In this document: positions 42,987 to 52,212 of the stretch, piece after piece
How the letters are laid out: every line of letters starts with the position of its first letter
Numbering within the stretch: the first letter of the stretch is position 1
From: an uncultured Bacteroidales bacterium
Lineage (GTDB): Bacteria > Bacteroidota > Bacteroidia > Bacteroidales > UBA932
Direction: 5' to 3'
Assembly (NCBI GenBank): GCA_944326255.1
Contig: CALVDG010000005.1
Coordinates: forward strand, 1 to 64,000
DNA length: 64,000 nt
Translations under genes and position numbers: made by a program
Notes under the pieces: generated by a model
Seen by the model: the letters and a program-made list of their open reading frames with translations, nothing else
What the model was told of the DNA's origin: nothing
Databases searched by the model: none

Positions 42987-45302
42987 CTAGATGCTGGTCA
43001 TGGACTTCTGGAGCTCACGGGCTGACTGGAGGAATTCCTCCACGTTCATCTCCTTGAAGAAGAGCAGACCGTGTGTGGTCCTGAGTCTCGGGCTGGGGTT
43101 CTGGTAGAAGAAAGGCTTGCCGAGGACTCTCTGTACCTTGGACAGTTGGTCCACCCAGATGATCTTGGCCAGGTCGCTGAACTTACCGTCGAGCATGTAG
43201 CTGGGGAAGTCGGCATGTACCTGGGAAGCGTAGCAGTTGCAGAAGGCATTGTCAAACACGCTCATCGCGTTGAGCGATACAGGAACGATGTGAGTGGCCT
43301 CAGAAGGCAGGAACCGGTACCATACGTTGCGGTATCCCCAGATCTTGAGATTGCTCAGGTCGGCCTCCTTGCCCCATTCGCGGATGGCTTCCGCTATGGC
43401 CTGCAGCACTTTGTAGTGGGTGTCCGGGCCGCTGCCCTCAGGATCGAATGCGATGCTGATTATCGTAGGCTTGATAGTCCGCAGCTCATTCAGTATCGGG
43501 ACTACGTCGCGTTCCTTGTTGGGCTGCTCAGTGAAGATGTCTCCGGTGTAGAATCCGAGTCTGAGATGATGTACGTTCTCGTTTTTGATACCGAAGAATC
43601 CCCAGACAAGCTCCTCCTCGAACTCGCGGATCATGCCTTTGAGCAGTCTTATGTCGGCTGACATCTTCTGTCCGTCATAACTTCTCCTGGTCTCGTCGAT
43701 TACGTCCAGGATCTTCCTGCGCAGCTCTTCCTGATTCTTCACTCCATATATCTCGATGAAGTCCCTTACCAGTCTGTGCGCCCTGCCTCTCTTGCGCTCC
43801 TCCGCATTGCCGGAGGCTACGTTGATGAGGGAATGGTAGATGTCCTTCTCGCGTTTCTCTTTCCAGCCGTGTTCGAAGAAGTCGGGGTACCGGGTCATCT
43901 CGATGCGGCCCTCGTCCAGGAATCTGAGCGTCTCTTCGAGCGCGTTGATGAGGAACTTGTTGGTTACTGCATTGAAACCCGAGGTCATGATTGAGAAATG
44001 CGACTCGTTGGTCTCGTTTCTGGATACCCTGTGGATGTGCGGCAGCAGACCCAGCAGGATGTCGTCGTGATGCGGGCCGGTGTAGTAGAAGACCTGATTG
44101 CTCCAGGTCGATGTTCCTCGGGCTATCTTTTTGGTCATGGAGTCGATGACGCTGTCTATGGTGTGCTCGTTCAGGTCCGGAATCATGCTGCAGTACTCAT
44201 CGGCCCTGAGATCTTCGAGGGTGATCTTGTCTCCGTACTTGTTGAGTCTGTTGCAGCAGTCGATGACGGCCCTGTCGGTCTTCTCCTGGGACCAGGGAGA
44301 ATCCGCATAGTAATGGTAGACGGATTCGTGCAGCATTGATGCCGCTCCGGTGGTCAGATAGAATCTGGCGTTGGGCAGTTTGGCCAGGACGGATGCAGGA
44401 TATAGGTTGCAGGGGGTCTTTTCCAGTGCGTCGGCTACGACCGGAGCCTTGGCCTCTCCGGCCGCGAAGATAATCGCTACTGCGTCCGGGTTGTGGGTTA
44501 TGGTCTCCAGCCCGATGGTTATCACCGGCTTGATCCGGGATATCTCGATACCGCCGAGATCGCTGGCCGCTGCGGCCTGTGTCTCGTAATTGGTGTGGGT
44601 GAGGCGGGTGGTGGAATTGGGGTCGCTGCCGCGTACATTGAAGGCGATGTGCCCGTCGGGGCCGATGCCTCCCAGGAAGAATCCGATACCTCCCAGGTCC
44701 CGTACCTTCTGGTCGTACTCCGAGCACCAGTTGTCGATCATGAAGATGGACCGCTGGCGGAGCTTTTCGGCAGCTGACTTTGCATCGCGGTAGCGCAGGC
44801 TCAGGTCGATGACCCCGTCGGGGAAGATGTCCCTGAAGTTCATGCCGTCGGCCAGGGGTATCTCGTCGCAGTTGATGAACAGGCCTTTGGATGCGTCCAG
44901 ACCGAAATCCTCGACGTAATATTTCTGAACGTAGTTGTAGAAACTGTTGTGCTGCTTCGGATCGATGGGATAGAACTCGTCTATCTGGACGAAATGCAGT
45001 CCGCGCAGATCCGGTTTGCGTGTTACGGTAAGTCCGCTTTCGGCGCGCGATGCGGCTCCTTCCTTCGTGTCCCATTCGGTCAGTATCTTCTTGACCCATG
45101 CGATGAAGTATTCCGGAGTCTTGCCCGTAGGCAGGCTTATTACTCCGTCCGGATGCTCAGATACCCATTCCAAAAAGCGGAATGCAGTAAGTTTACCAAG
45201 TTTGGGGAAGTTCTCTACAGTGATATAGGGAACATTGGATTGGAATCTGTGTTTCGCTGAGCCTATGTAGGCCTTTTCAACGCTTGTAAAATCGGTACAC
45301 AT
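42987..45302 (-). CDS. nagB: Fused glucosamine-6-phosphate deaminase-like (NagB) and PIG-L/LmbE deacetylase-like protein
   Basis: 771 residues. The N-terminal part (about 20-350) is a NagB fold: Asp108-Glu109 in QIDEFYP and the lid/phosphate motif GGIGPDGHIAFN (211-222). From about residue 400 a PIG-L/LmbE domain begins with PHHDD (410-414), a variant of the zinc motif (A/P)HPDD. It continues with a long helical part to the end. The same fusion is standard in Bacteroidales. NagB converts GlcN-6-P to Fru-6-P and ammonia; PIG-L domains deacetylate N-acetylglucosamine derivatives, so the fusion could act on successive steps. The true substrate of the second domain is unproven. Confidence 0.85.
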   Translation of the reverse strand: MCTDFTSVEKAYIGSAKHRFQSNVPYITVENFPKLGKLTAFRFLEWVSEHPDGVISLPTGKTPEYFIAWVKKILTEWDTKEGAASRAESGLTVTRKPDLRGLHFVQIDEFYPIDPKQHNSFYNYVQKYYVEDFGLDASKGLFINCDEIPLADGMNFRDIFPDGVIDLSLRYRDAKSAAEKLRQRSIFMIDNWCSEYDQKVRDLGGIGFFLGGIGPDGHIAFNVRGSDPNSTTRLTHTNYETQAAAASDLGGIEISRIKPVITIGLETITHNPDAVAIIFAAGEAKAPVVADALEKTPCNLYPASVLAKLPNARFYLTTGAASMLHESVYHYYADSPWSQEKTDRAVIDCCNRLNKYGDKITLEDLRADEYCSMIPDLNEHTIDSVIDSMTKKIARGTSTWSNQVFYYTGPHHDDILLGLLPHIHRVSRNETNESHFSIMTSGFNAVTNKFLINALEETLRFLDEGRIEMTRYPDFFEHGWKEKREKDIYHSLINVASGNAEERKRGRAHRLVRDFIEIYGVKNQEELRRKILDVIDETRRSYDGQKMSADIRLLKGMIREFEEELVWGFFGIKNENVHHLRLGFYTGDIFTEQPNKERDVVPILNELRTIKPTIISIAFDPEGSGPDTHYKVLQAIAEAIREWGKEADLSNLKIWGYRNVWYRFLPSEATHIVPVSLNAMSVFDNAFCNCYASQVHADFPSYMLDGKFSDLAKIIWVDQLSKVQRVLGKPFFYQNPSPRLRTTHGLLFFKEMNVEEFLQSARELQKSMTSI

Positions 45303-45326
45303 ATCTCTATATTATTTATGCGGGTA

Positions 45327-45357
45327 CAAAATTAAGAAAGTGTTTTGAGATTTTCAA
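45327..45357 (-). promoter_or_regulatory. Promoter of the nagB-like gene: TTG-N20-TAATTTTG
   Basis: On the reverse strand TTG (45355-45357) and TAATTTTG (45327-45334) are separated by 20 bp. The start codon is 24 bp further on. Confidence 0.6.
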
Positions 45358-45513
45358 TAGAAATCTTATATGGATGCCATAAGTGCGGCCGTGTCCAAAA
45401 TATGTTTTCTGAAAATGTTCATAATTTTGCAACGCTCTGATGTCCCGTTTATTGACCTTCAAATTGTCCGGTCGAAAATGTGTGAAATTTTTTCAAGAAA
45501 AATATCAAAAAAG

Positions 45514-45544
45514 TTTGGTGTTAGAATAATTTATAATATCTTTG
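45514..45544 (+). promoter_or_regulatory. Promoter of the rplP-rplQ ribosomal operon: TTTG-N19-TATCTTTG
   Basis: TTTG at 45514-45517 and TATCTTTG at 45537-45544 with 19 bp between, a full consensus match. About 65 nt of leader precede rplP. The remaining part of the 310-bp gap from the nagB start holds only the divergent nagB promoter and A+T-rich sequence. Confidence 0.75.
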
Positions 45545-45612
45545 CAGCCCCGTTTAATGGGAGAATTGTATTTATTTGTTTGAAAATAATAGACTTACAA
45601 AAAGTATAGACA

Positions 45613-46035
45613 ATGTTACAACCAAAGAAAACCAAGTTCAGAAGGCAGCAGAAGGGCCGTATGAAAGGTAATGCTCACCGTGGTACAGAGCTTTCTTTCG
45701 GATCTTTCGGCATCAAGACCCTTGAGTCCGCATGGCTCACAGGTCAGCAGATAGAGGCTGCCCGTCAGGCTGTAGTGCGTTACATGAAACGTGAAGGTAA
45801 GATTTGGATTCGCGTTTTCCCTGACAAACCTTACACAAAGAAACCTGCTGAGGTACGTATGGGTAAAGGTAAAGGTAATCCCGAGGGATTCGTTGCCCCC
45901 ATCACTCCGGGCCGTATGCTCATAGAGGCCGAGGGTGTGCCTTTGGAGGTTGCCAAGGAGGCTCTCCGTCTGGGCGCACAGAAGCTGCCTGTTACTACCA
46001 AGTTCGTGGTACGTAGAGATTATGTAGAACAGTAA
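45613..46035 (+). CDS. rplP: 50S ribosomal protein L16
   Basis: 140 residues with the L16 blocks [30 protein letters not shown] and [13 protein letters not shown]16 is near the peptidyl-transferase centre and the A-site tRNA. It is the first gene of the operon here. In most bacteria it follows rpsC; that upstream part of the S10 cluster is not present in front of it. Confidence 0.96.
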   Translation: MLQPKKTKFRRQQKGRMKGNAHRGTELSFGSFGIKTLESAWLTGQQIEAARQAVVRYMKREGKIWIRVFPDKPYTKKPAEVRMGKGKGNPEGFVAPITPGRMLIEAEGVPLEVAKEALRLGAQKLPVTTKFVVRRDYVEQ

Positions 46036-46052
46036 TAAATGGAGGAGAAGAT

Positions 46053-46259
46053 ATGAAACCCAAGGAAATCAGAGAAATGTCAATCAAGGACCTGCGCGAG
46101 CGCATCGAGACCGAGAAGGCCAACCTCGCACAGATGAAACTCAACCATGCCGTCTCCCCCATCGAGGATACATCAAAGATCAGAAAGGCCGGAAAGGATA
46201 TCGCACGTATGCTTACCATCCTGACTGAAAAGGAAAACCAGGCTAAATCAGAAGAGTAA
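46053..46259 (+). CDS. rpmC: 50S ribosomal protein L29
   Basis: 68 residues, two helices typical of L29 ([20 protein letters not shown], then [16 protein letters not shown]). L29 lines the nascent-chain exit of the large subunit. It has a GGAGG site at 46041-46045, 7 nt before the ATG. It follows rplP and precedes rpsQ in the usual order. Confidence 0.93.
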   Translation: MKPKEIREMSIKDLRERIETEKANLAQMKLNHAVSPIEDTSKIRKAGKDIARMLTILTEKENQAKSEE

Positions 46260-46264
46260 TTCGT

Positions 46265-46519
46265 ATGGAAAGAAATTTACGTAAGGAAAGAATCGGTGTG
46301 GTGGTGAGCAACAAGATGGACAAGTCGATCGTCGTTGCTGTAAGAGTAAAGGAAAAACACCCTGTTTACGGCAAGTTCGTGAACAAGACCACCAAGTTCG
46401 TCGCTCACGATGAGAAGAACCAGTGCGACGAGGGCGATACGGTCCGCATCATGGAGACCCGTCCCCTGAGTAAGACCAAACGCTGGAGATTAGTAGAAAT
46501 AGTAGAAAAAGTGAAGTAA
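46265..46519 (+). CDS. rpsQ: 30S ribosomal protein S17
   Basis: 84 residues, OB-fold protein that binds 16S rRNA early in assembly. Blocks [24 protein letters not shown] and [18 protein letters not shown] identify it. The start lies 5 nt after rpmC. Confidence 0.95.
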   Translation: MERNLRKERIGVVVSNKMDKSIVVAVRVKEKHPVYGKFVNKTTKFVAHDEKNQCDEGDTVRIMETRPLSKTKRWRLVEIVEKVK

Positions 46520-46520
46520 A

Positions 46521-46886
46521 ATGATACAACAGGAATCACGTTTAATGGTAGCTGACAACAGCGGTGCTAAAGAGGTGCTCTGTATCCGTGTTCTCGGAGG
46601 TACCCGCCGTCGTTATGCCAGCGTCGGCGACAAGATCGTAGTCGCTGTCAAGAGCGCAATCCCCGGCGGTGACGCCAAGAAGGGTTCGGTCTCAAAGGCC
46701 GTTGTAGTGCGCACCAAGAAAGAGATCCGTCGTCCGGACGGCTCATATATCCGTTTCGATGACAATGCCTGCGTGCTTTTGAACAATCAGGGTGAGGTCC
46801 GCGGCACACGTATCTTCGGCCCTGTTGCCCGCGAGCTCCGCGACAACTACATGAAGATTGTCTCTCTTGCACCCGAAGTACTATAA
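46521..46886 (+). CDS. rplN: 50S ribosomal protein L14
   Basis: 121 residues, usual length. It begins [20 protein letters not shown], which is highly characteristic, and contains [22 protein letters not shown]14 lies at the subunit interface. The start is 1 nt after the rpsQ stop, so translation is coupled. Confidence 0.96.
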   Translation: MIQQESRLMVADNSGAKEVLCIRVLGGTRRRYASVGDKIVVAVKSAIPGGDAKKGSVSKAVVVRTKKEIRRPDGSYIRFDDNACVLLNNQGEVRGTRIFGPVARELRDNYMKIVSLAPEVL

Positions 46887-46904
46887 TATATAGGAGGTAC
46901 AGAC

Positions 46905-47228
46905 ATGAACAGGAAATTACATATCAAGAAAGGCGATATGGTCTATGTGAACGCCGGCAATGACAAGGGCAAGACCGGAAAGGTTCTCGAGATCATCACC
47001 AAGAAAGACCGCGCCATCGTGGAGGGTGTCAACATGGTGAGCAAGCACACCAAGCCCAATGCAAAGCATCCTCAGGGCGGTATTATCAAACAGGAAGCAG
47101 GAATCCATATTTCCAACCTTCAGGTAGTGGATCCCGCCAAGGGAGGCCCCACCAGGATCGGCCGCCGTATGGGCGAGAACGGGAAATTGGTCCGTTATGC
47201 TAAAAAATCAGGAGAGGAGATCAAGTAA
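46905..47228 (+). CDS. rplX: 50S ribosomal protein L24
   Basis: 107 residues with the KOW motif ([20 protein letters not shown]) near the N-terminus. It initiates large-subunit assembly. A perfect AGGAGG lies at 46892-46897, 7 nt before the ATG. Its stop overlaps the rplE start by 1 nt. Confidence 0.95.
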   Translation: MNRKLHIKKGDMVYVNAGNDKGKTGKVLEIITKKDRAIVEGVNMVSKHTKPNAKHPQGGIIKQEAGIHISNLQVVDPAKGGPTRIGRRMGENGKLVRYAKKSGEEIK

Positions 47229-47830
47229 TGGCAAAGAAAAAAGTAGAAGAGACCAAGCAGGAGCATGTAAGCTTGGCAGGATACGTTCCCAATCTTCAGA
47301 AGAAATACAAAGAGGAGATAGTGGCCAGGCTCCAGAAGGAGTTCGGCTTTGCTACTGTAATGCAGGTGCCCAAGCTCGTCAAGATAACCCTCAACCAGGG
47401 TATCGGTGACGCTACAGGTGACAAGAAGCTCGTGGAGGTCGCTCAGCAGGAGCTCACCGCCATCGCAGGACAGAAGGCCGTAACCACATATTCAAGGAAG
47501 GATATCTCCAACTTCAAGCTCCGTCGCGGACAGGCTATCGGAGTGAAGGTTACTCTCCGTGGCGCACGTATGTACGAGTTCCTTGAGAGGCTCATCGCCG
47601 TGTCCCTTCCCCGTATCCGTGACTTCAACGGTATCAACGAGAAGTTTGACGGCCGAGGCAACTACACTCTCGGTATCAAGGAGCAGATCATCTTCCCCGA
47701 GATCGACATCGATAAGATCACCAAGATCTTCGGCCTCGAGATTACCTTTGTAACCTCCACTGAGAAGGATGAGGAGGCTTATGCTCTTCTCCGTGAGTTC
47801 GGACTGCCTTTTAAGAACAAAAAATCGTAA
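47228..47830 (+). CDS. rplE: 50S ribosomal protein L5
   Basis: 200 residues; contains [28 protein letters not shown] and [18 protein letters not shown]5 binds 5S rRNA and contacts P-site tRNA. About 20 extra residues, rich in Lys and Glu, precede the usual start of the family ([14 protein letters not shown]). Confidence 0.95.
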   Translation: MAKKKVEETKQEHVSLAGYVPNLQKKYKEEIVARLQKEFGFATVMQVPKLVKITLNQGIGDATGDKKLVEVAQQELTAIAGQKAVTTYSRKDISNFKLRRGQAIGVKVTLRGARMYEFLERLIAVSLPRIRDFNGINEKFDGRGNYTLGIKEQIIFPEIDIDKITKIFGLEITFVTSTEKDEEAYALLREFGLPFKNKKS

Positions 47831-47837
47831 ATAAGAT

Positions 47838-48107
47838 ATGGCAAAAGAATCAATGAAAGCCCGCGAGGTCAAAAGGGCAAAGCTGTGCGCAAAATACGCA
47901 GAGAAACGTAAAGCATTAAAGGAAGCCGGCGACTGGGCCGCTCTCGACAGACTCCCCAAGAATTCGAGCCCCTGCCGTCAGCACAACCGCTGCTCCATTA
48001 CAGGACGTCCCAAGGGATATATGCGTGTTTTCGGCATCAGCCGTATTCAGTTCCGCGAGATGGCCAGCAAGGGTTTAATACCTGGAGTAAGAAAGGCATC
48101 ATGGTAG
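47838..48107 (+). CDS. rpsN: 30S ribosomal protein S14
   Basis: 89 residues, the long form without a CxxC zinc site, as shown by length and the segment [28 protein letters not shown]14 belongs to the small-subunit head. It is followed by an unusually long 212-nt gap before rpsH that holds an inverted-repeat element. Confidence 0.95.
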   Translation: MAKESMKAREVKRAKLCAKYAEKRKALKEAGDWAALDRLPKNSSPCRQHNRCSITGRPKGYMRVFGISRIQFREMASKGLIPGVRKASW

Positions 48108-48127
48108 ACGGCTGCACTTTCTTCGAA

Positions 48128-48214
48128 CGATTTTCTGCGTTTTGCTCACTCGGCGATATCCTCATTTACGACAGTAAACTCCGGTGTCTCCTCGCTCGCA
48201 GGCCTTGAAAATCG
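48128..48214. repeat. 87-bp inverted-repeat element between rpsN and rpsH
   Basis: Outer arms CGATTTTC (48128-48135) and GAAAATCG (48207-48214) are perfect 8-bp complements. TGCG/CGCA (48136-48139 and 48197-48200) lie inside them, and the apex is TTTAC-GACA-GTAAA (48165-48178). It occupies most of the 212-nt gap (48108-48319); the rest is A-rich. It has no T-tract. Gaps between the other genes of this operon are mostly under 35 nt. Confidence 0.6.
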
Positions 48215-48319
48215 CCCGAATAAAGCACAGCAGTTGTAAAAAAGAAAATTAACAAAATTATTTATAAACCATTGGATATCGGGCGCTGAAAAGCGTCGAA
48301 CCAAAAACAAAACAAACAA

Positions 48320-48715
48320 ATGACTGATCCAATAGCAGATTACCTGACGAGAGTCAGGAACGCATATCTCGCAAAGCACAAGATCGTCGAGATCCCTGCA
48401 TCAAAGATGAAGATGGAGATTACCCGTATTCTCCACGAGAAAGGTTACATCCTCAGCTACAAGCTGGTGGAAGGCACTCCCTACAACACTATCAAGATAG
48501 CCCTCAAGTATCATCCTGAGACCAAGCAGGCAGCTGTCAAGAAGATCATGAGAGTGTCTACTCCCGGTCTGAGACGCTATGTAGGAGTCGAGGACATGCC
48601 CCGCGTGCTCAACGGTATGGGTATCGCCATCCTCTCCACATCAAAGGGTGTCATCACCGACAAGGAGGCCAAGGACATGAATGTCGGCGGCGAGGTCCTC
48701 TGTTATGTTTATTAA
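48320..48715 (+). CDS. rpsH: 30S ribosomal protein S8
   Basis: 131 residues. MTDPIADYLTRVRNAYLAKH and GLRRYVGVEDMPRVLNGMGI are diagnostic. S8 is a primary 16S rRNA binder and, in E. coli, the translational repressor of the spc operon. Whether it regulates this operon is unknown; the 212-nt leader-like gap before it could matter. Confidence 0.96.
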   Translation: MTDPIADYLTRVRNAYLAKHKIVEIPASKMKMEITRILHEKGYILSYKLVEGTPYNTIKIALKYHPETKQAAVKKIMRVSTPGLRRYVGVEDMPRVLNGMGIAILSTSKGVITDKEAKDMNVGGEVLCYVY

Positions 48716-48734
48716 TATTTAAAACGAAGTAATA

Positions 48735-49295
48735 ATGTCAAGAATTGGAAAATTGCCTGTACACCTGCCGCAGGGCGTTACCGCAACAGTGGGCGCCGAC
48801 AATGTGGTAATGGTTAAAGGACCGCTCGGACAACTGAGTCAGAAAGTTGATCCTGACATCAAAGTATCCGTTGAAGGGAATATTATTACGGTCAGCCGTC
48901 CTACGGACCAGCCCCGTCACCGTTCCCTGCACGGACTCTACCGCGCACTCATTCACAATATGGTGACTGGAGTATCCACCGGCTTCACCATCAAGCAGGA
49001 GCTTATCGGTGTGGGTTACCGCGTGGAGGTCAAGGGACAGATCCTTGAGCTCGCCCTCGGATATTCACACGATATACACTTCATGCTTCCCTCGGAGATC
49101 AAGGCCGAGGCAGAGCCTGTGAAGAAGGGACAGAACCCTGTTCTTGTTCTCAAGAGCTGCGACAAACAGCTGCTCGGCCAGGTAGCCGCCAAGATCCGCT
49201 CTATGCGTGCTCCCGAGCCGTATAAGGGTAAAGGTATTAAGTTTGTGGGCGAACAGCTTCGCCGCAAGGCCGGTAAGTCAGCCGGAGCTAAATAA
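48735..49295 (+). CDS. rplF: 50S ribosomal protein L6
   Basis: 186 residues with the two L6 repeats (MSRIGKLPVHLPQGV, GVGYRVEVKGQ) and the C-terminal EPYKGKGIKFVGE block. It sits near the factor-binding site of the large subunit. It starts 19 nt after rpsH. Confidence 0.96.
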   Translation: MSRIGKLPVHLPQGVTATVGADNVVMVKGPLGQLSQKVDPDIKVSVEGNIITVSRPTDQPRHRSLHGLYRALIHNMVTGVSTGFTIKQELIGVGYRVEVKGQILELALGYSHDIHFMLPSEIKAEAEPVKKGQNPVLVLKSCDKQLLGQVAAKIRSMRAPEPYKGKGIKFVGEQLRRKAGKSAGAK

Positions 49296-49310
49296 TAGGA
49301 GGATAAGAAT

Positions 49311-49673
49311 ATGGCAATGACTAAGATAGAAAGAAGACAGAGAATACGCTACCGTATCCGCAAGGTCGTCAACGGTACTCCCGAGAGACCCAGGATGTCC
49401 GTATTCAGAAGCAACAAGCAGATATATGTTCAGGTTATCGATGACACCAAGGGCGTGACCTTGGTATCGGCCGGCTCTACTGACAAGTCTCTCGCAGAGG
49501 CAACCAAGGGCAAGACCGCCACTGAGGTTGCGGCTATGGTCGGAAAGCTCATCGCTGAACGTGCGACAGAGAAAGGTATCTCCACCGTCGCTTTCGACCG
49601 CGGAGGATATCTCTATCACGGAAGAGTTAAAAGTTTGGCAGACGCAGCCCGCGAGGGCGGTCTTAAATTCTAA
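49311..49673 (+). CDS. rplR: 50S ribosomal protein L18
   Basis: 120 residues, basic N-terminus then [20 protein letters not shown] and [24 protein letters not shown]. It binds 5S rRNA with L5. AGGAGG at 49298-49303 lies 7 nt before the ATG. Confidence 0.96.
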   Translation: MAMTKIERRQRIRYRIRKVVNGTPERPRMSVFRSNKQIYVQVIDDTKGVTLVSAGSTDKSLAEATKGKTATEVAAMVGKLIAERATEKGISTVAFDRGGYLYHGRVKSLADAAREGGLKF

Positions 49674-49679
49674 GAGACT

Positions 49680-50198
49680 ATGGCAGATATCAATGTAAAG
49701 AAAGTGAAAACCACCGATCTGGAGCTTAAGGACAGATTGGTAGCAGTACAGAGGGTTACCAAGGTAACCAAGGGCGGCCGCCACTTCAGCTTCGCTGCTA
49801 TCGTAGTAGTAGGCGATGAGAAGGGTGTCGTAGGTTATGGTCTCGGAAAGGCCAACGAAGTCACCACCGCTATATCCAAGGGTATAGAGGACGCCAAGAA
49901 GAATCTCGTCAAGGTGCCTCTGAACAAGAGGACCATTCCTCACGAGCAGGAGGCCAAGTTCGGCGGAGCAAGGGTATTCATGAAGCCCGCCGCTCCCGGT
50001 ACCGGAGTGAAGGCCGGAGGTGCGATGCGTGCCGTGTTCGAGTCAGTAGGTGTTCAGGACGTGCTGGCTAAGTCCAAGGGCTCGTCCAACCCCCACAACC
50101 TCGTCAAGGCTACTATCGCTGCCCTCGTTGAGCTCCGTGACGCCTACACCGTAGCCGGTGTGCGCGGTATTCCCATGCAAAGAGTATTTAAAGGATAA
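49680..50198 (+). CDS. rpsE: 30S ribosomal protein S5
   Basis: 172 residues with the double-stranded RNA-binding-like N-terminal domain ([20 protein letters not shown]) and [21 protein letters not shown]. It takes part in decoding fidelity and mRNA helicase activity of the ribosome. It starts 6 nt after rplR. Confidence 0.96.
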   Translation: MADINVKKVKTTDLELKDRLVAVQRVTKVTKGGRHFSFAAIVVVGDEKGVVGYGLGKANEVTTAISKGIEDAKKNLVKVPLNKRTIPHEQEAKFGGARVFMKPAAPGTGVKAGGAMRAVFESVGVQDVLAKSKGSSNPHNLVKATIAALVELRDAYTVAGVRGIPMQRVFKG

Positions 50199-50210
50199 GG
50201 AGGACGAACG

Positions 50211-50393
50211 ATGGCAAAAGTTAAAGTTACTCAGATTAAGAGCAAGAACGGTTCAACCCAGAGGCAGAGAGCCAATCTCGCATCCCTCGGACTGCGCCGT
50301 ATGCACCAGTCAGTGGAGATAGAACTTACCCCTGTGACCAACGGTATGATCCAGAAGGTTCTACATCTTGTAAAAGTTGAGGAAATAAACTAA
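50211..50393 (+). CDS. rpmD: 50S ribosomal protein L30
   Basis: 60 residues. VTQIKSKNGSTQRQRANLAS followed by LGLRRMHQSVEIE is the L30 fold. AGGAGG at 50198-50203, 7 nt before the ATG, overlaps the rpsE stop codon. Confidence 0.94.
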   Translation: MAKVKVTQIKSKNGSTQRQRANLASLGLRRMHQSVEIELTPVTNGMIQKVLHLVKVEEIN

Positions 50394-50409
50394 ATCAAGC
50401 TAAAAAGAG

Positions 50410-50856
50410 ATGAAACTACATAATTTAAAACCTGCAGAAGGTTCCACCAAGAGAGTAAAGCGGGTCGGAAGAGGTGAGGGCTCCGGACACGGCGGACAGT
50501 CAACCCGCGGTATGAACGGTGCCAAGTCCCGTTCCGGTTACCGTCACAAGATCGGATTCGAGGGCGGTCAGATGCCTATCCAGAGACGTCTGCCCAAGTT
50601 CGGTTTCAAGAACCCCACCAGAGTGGAGTATAAGGCAGTGAACCTTTCGATGCTTCAGTCTCTCAGTGAGAAGAGGAACATTACCGTTATAGATTTCGAT
50701 ACACTCGTATCGGCCGGTCTTGTATCCAAGAACGACAAGGTGAAGATTCTCGGCAACGGCGAGCTCAAGGCTAAGCTCGAGGTTACCGCAGACGCTTTCT
50801 CCAAGTCTGCCAAGGAGAAGATCGAGGCTCTCGAAGGAAAGGCTATAGTACTTTAA
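50410..50856 (+). CDS. rplO: 50S ribosomal protein L15
   Basis: 148 residues with the Gly/Arg-rich N-terminal tail (KRVGRGEGSGHGGQSTRG) and GQMPIQRRLPKFGFKNP. A late-assembly protein of the large subunit. It precedes secY by 15 nt. Confidence 0.96.
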   Translation: MKLHNLKPAEGSTKRVKRVGRGEGSGHGGQSTRGMNGAKSRSGYRHKIGFEGGQMPIQRRLPKFGFKNPTRVEYKAVNLSMLQSLSEKRNITVIDFDTLVSAGLVSKNDKVKILGNGELKAKLEVTADAFSKSAKEKIEALEGKAIVL

Positions 50857-50871
50857 AAACAATAGCGGCCG

Positions 50872-52191
50872 ATGAAAAGATTTTTTCAAACAATCAAGAA
50901 TATCTTCAAGATTGAGGAGCTTAGGAAGAGGTTGGGTTATACCTTCCTCCTCCTCCTTGTTTACCGTCTGGGCAGTTTCATCGTAGTGCCGGGTATCGAC
51001 CCTACCATGCTCCAGAACCTCGAGGCCCAGGCCTCGACAGGTCTCCTCAGTCTGTTGGATATGTTCTCCGGCGGCGCCTTCGGCAACGCTTCCATCTTCG
51101 CGTTGGGAGTGATGCCGTATATCTCCGCTTCCATCGTCATCCAGCTCCTGGGTGTGATGGTCCCCTATTTCCAGAAAATGCAGAGAGAAGGGGAGAGCGG
51201 ACGTAGAAAAATGAACCAGTGGACACGCTACCTGACAATTGTAATCCTTCTGCTTCAAGGACCTGCGTACATTACCAACCTTCACGCACAATTGCCCCCG
51301 GAAGCGTTCTTAGTACAGGGTTTCGGATTCAACATTTTCGCAACCATCGTGCTGATGGCGGGAACGATGTTCGTGATGTGGCTCGGCGAGCGCATTACCG
51401 ACAGGGGAATCGGCAACGGTATCTCCCTTATCATTATGGTCGGTATTATCGCACGTCTGCCCTTCGCCCTCTTCGCTGAAGCCGCGCAGAGATTCAGCCA
51501 GACCAATGGAGGTCCTCTTATGTTCCTCATTGAGATCGTGATTCTCTTCCTCGTCTTCATCGCCACCATCGCCCTCGTGCAGGGACAGCGCAAAGTGCCT
51601 GTACAGTATGCGAAAAGAGTAGTCGGAAACCGTCAGTACGGTGGAGTCCGTCAGTATATACCTCTGAAAATAAACGCGGCCGGCGTAATGCCGATTATTT
51701 TCGCACAGGCCCTGATGATGTTCCCGCTCCTGCTCGCGCGTTTCGACGCCTCGCAGGGACTTGCGGCTACACTTAGCGACTATACCGGATTCTGGTATAA
51801 TGCCATCTTCGCAGTTCTCGTGATAGTGTTCACTTACTTCTACACCGCAGTAACCGTGAACCCCAACATGATGGCCGAGGAGATGAAGAAGAACGGCGGT
51901 TTTATTCCCGGAGTGAAGCCCGGAAAGAAGACTGTCGACTACCTCGATGCAATAATGTCGCGTATCACCCTGCCCGGATCATTCTTCCTGGCTATCGTGG
52001 CGATACTTCCGGCATTTGCGATGATGTTCGGGATAAACAACCAGTTCTCCCAGTTCTACGGAGGTACTTCGTTGCTTATCCTTGTAGGCGTAGTGCTCGA
52101 CACCCTGCAGCAGATCGAGTCGCATCTGCTCATGCGTCACTACGACGGTTTGATGAAGACCGGACGTCTTAAAGGCCGTTCGGGGATGTAA
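50872..52191 (+). CDS. secY: Preprotein translocase subunit SecY
   Basis: 439 residues, ten membrane helices, with the plug and pore segments recognisable (VVPGIDPTMLQ, GIMPYISASIVIQLL-like ALGVMPYISASIVIQLL, GIGNGISLIIMVGI). It forms the channel for secreted proteins and membrane insertion. Located between rplO and map as in most bacteria. Confidence 0.96.
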   Translation: MKRFFQTIKNIFKIEELRKRLGYTFLLLLVYRLGSFIVVPGIDPTMLQNLEAQASTGLLSLLDMFSGGAFGNASIFALGVMPYISASIVIQLLGVMVPYFQKMQREGESGRRKMNQWTRYLTIVILLLQGPAYITNLHAQLPPEAFLVQGFGFNIFATIVLMAGTMFVMWLGERITDRGIGNGISLIIMVGIIARLPFALFAEAAQRFSQTNGGPLMFLIEIVILFLVFIATIALVQGQRKVPVQYAKRVVGNRQYGGVRQYIPLKINAAGVMPIIFAQALMMFPLLLARFDASQGLAATLSDYTGFWYNAIFAVLVIVFTYFYTAVTVNPNMMAEEMKKNGGFIPGVKPGKKTVDYLDAIMSRITLPGSFFLAIVAILPAFAMMFGINNQFSQFYGGTSLLILVGVVLDTLQQIESHLLMRHYDGLMKTGRLKGRSGM

Positions 52192-52212
52192 TTCTCAAAA
52201 AGTTCTTTGAGT

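Noticed and set aside
45370..45609. A 79-codon forward frame just before rplP
   Set aside because: It covers the rplP promoter, has no family and shows no rpsC remnant; treated as noncoding.
50500..51291. A 263-codon reverse frame opposite rplO and secY
   Set aside because: Antisense to conserved genes, with no recognisable domain.
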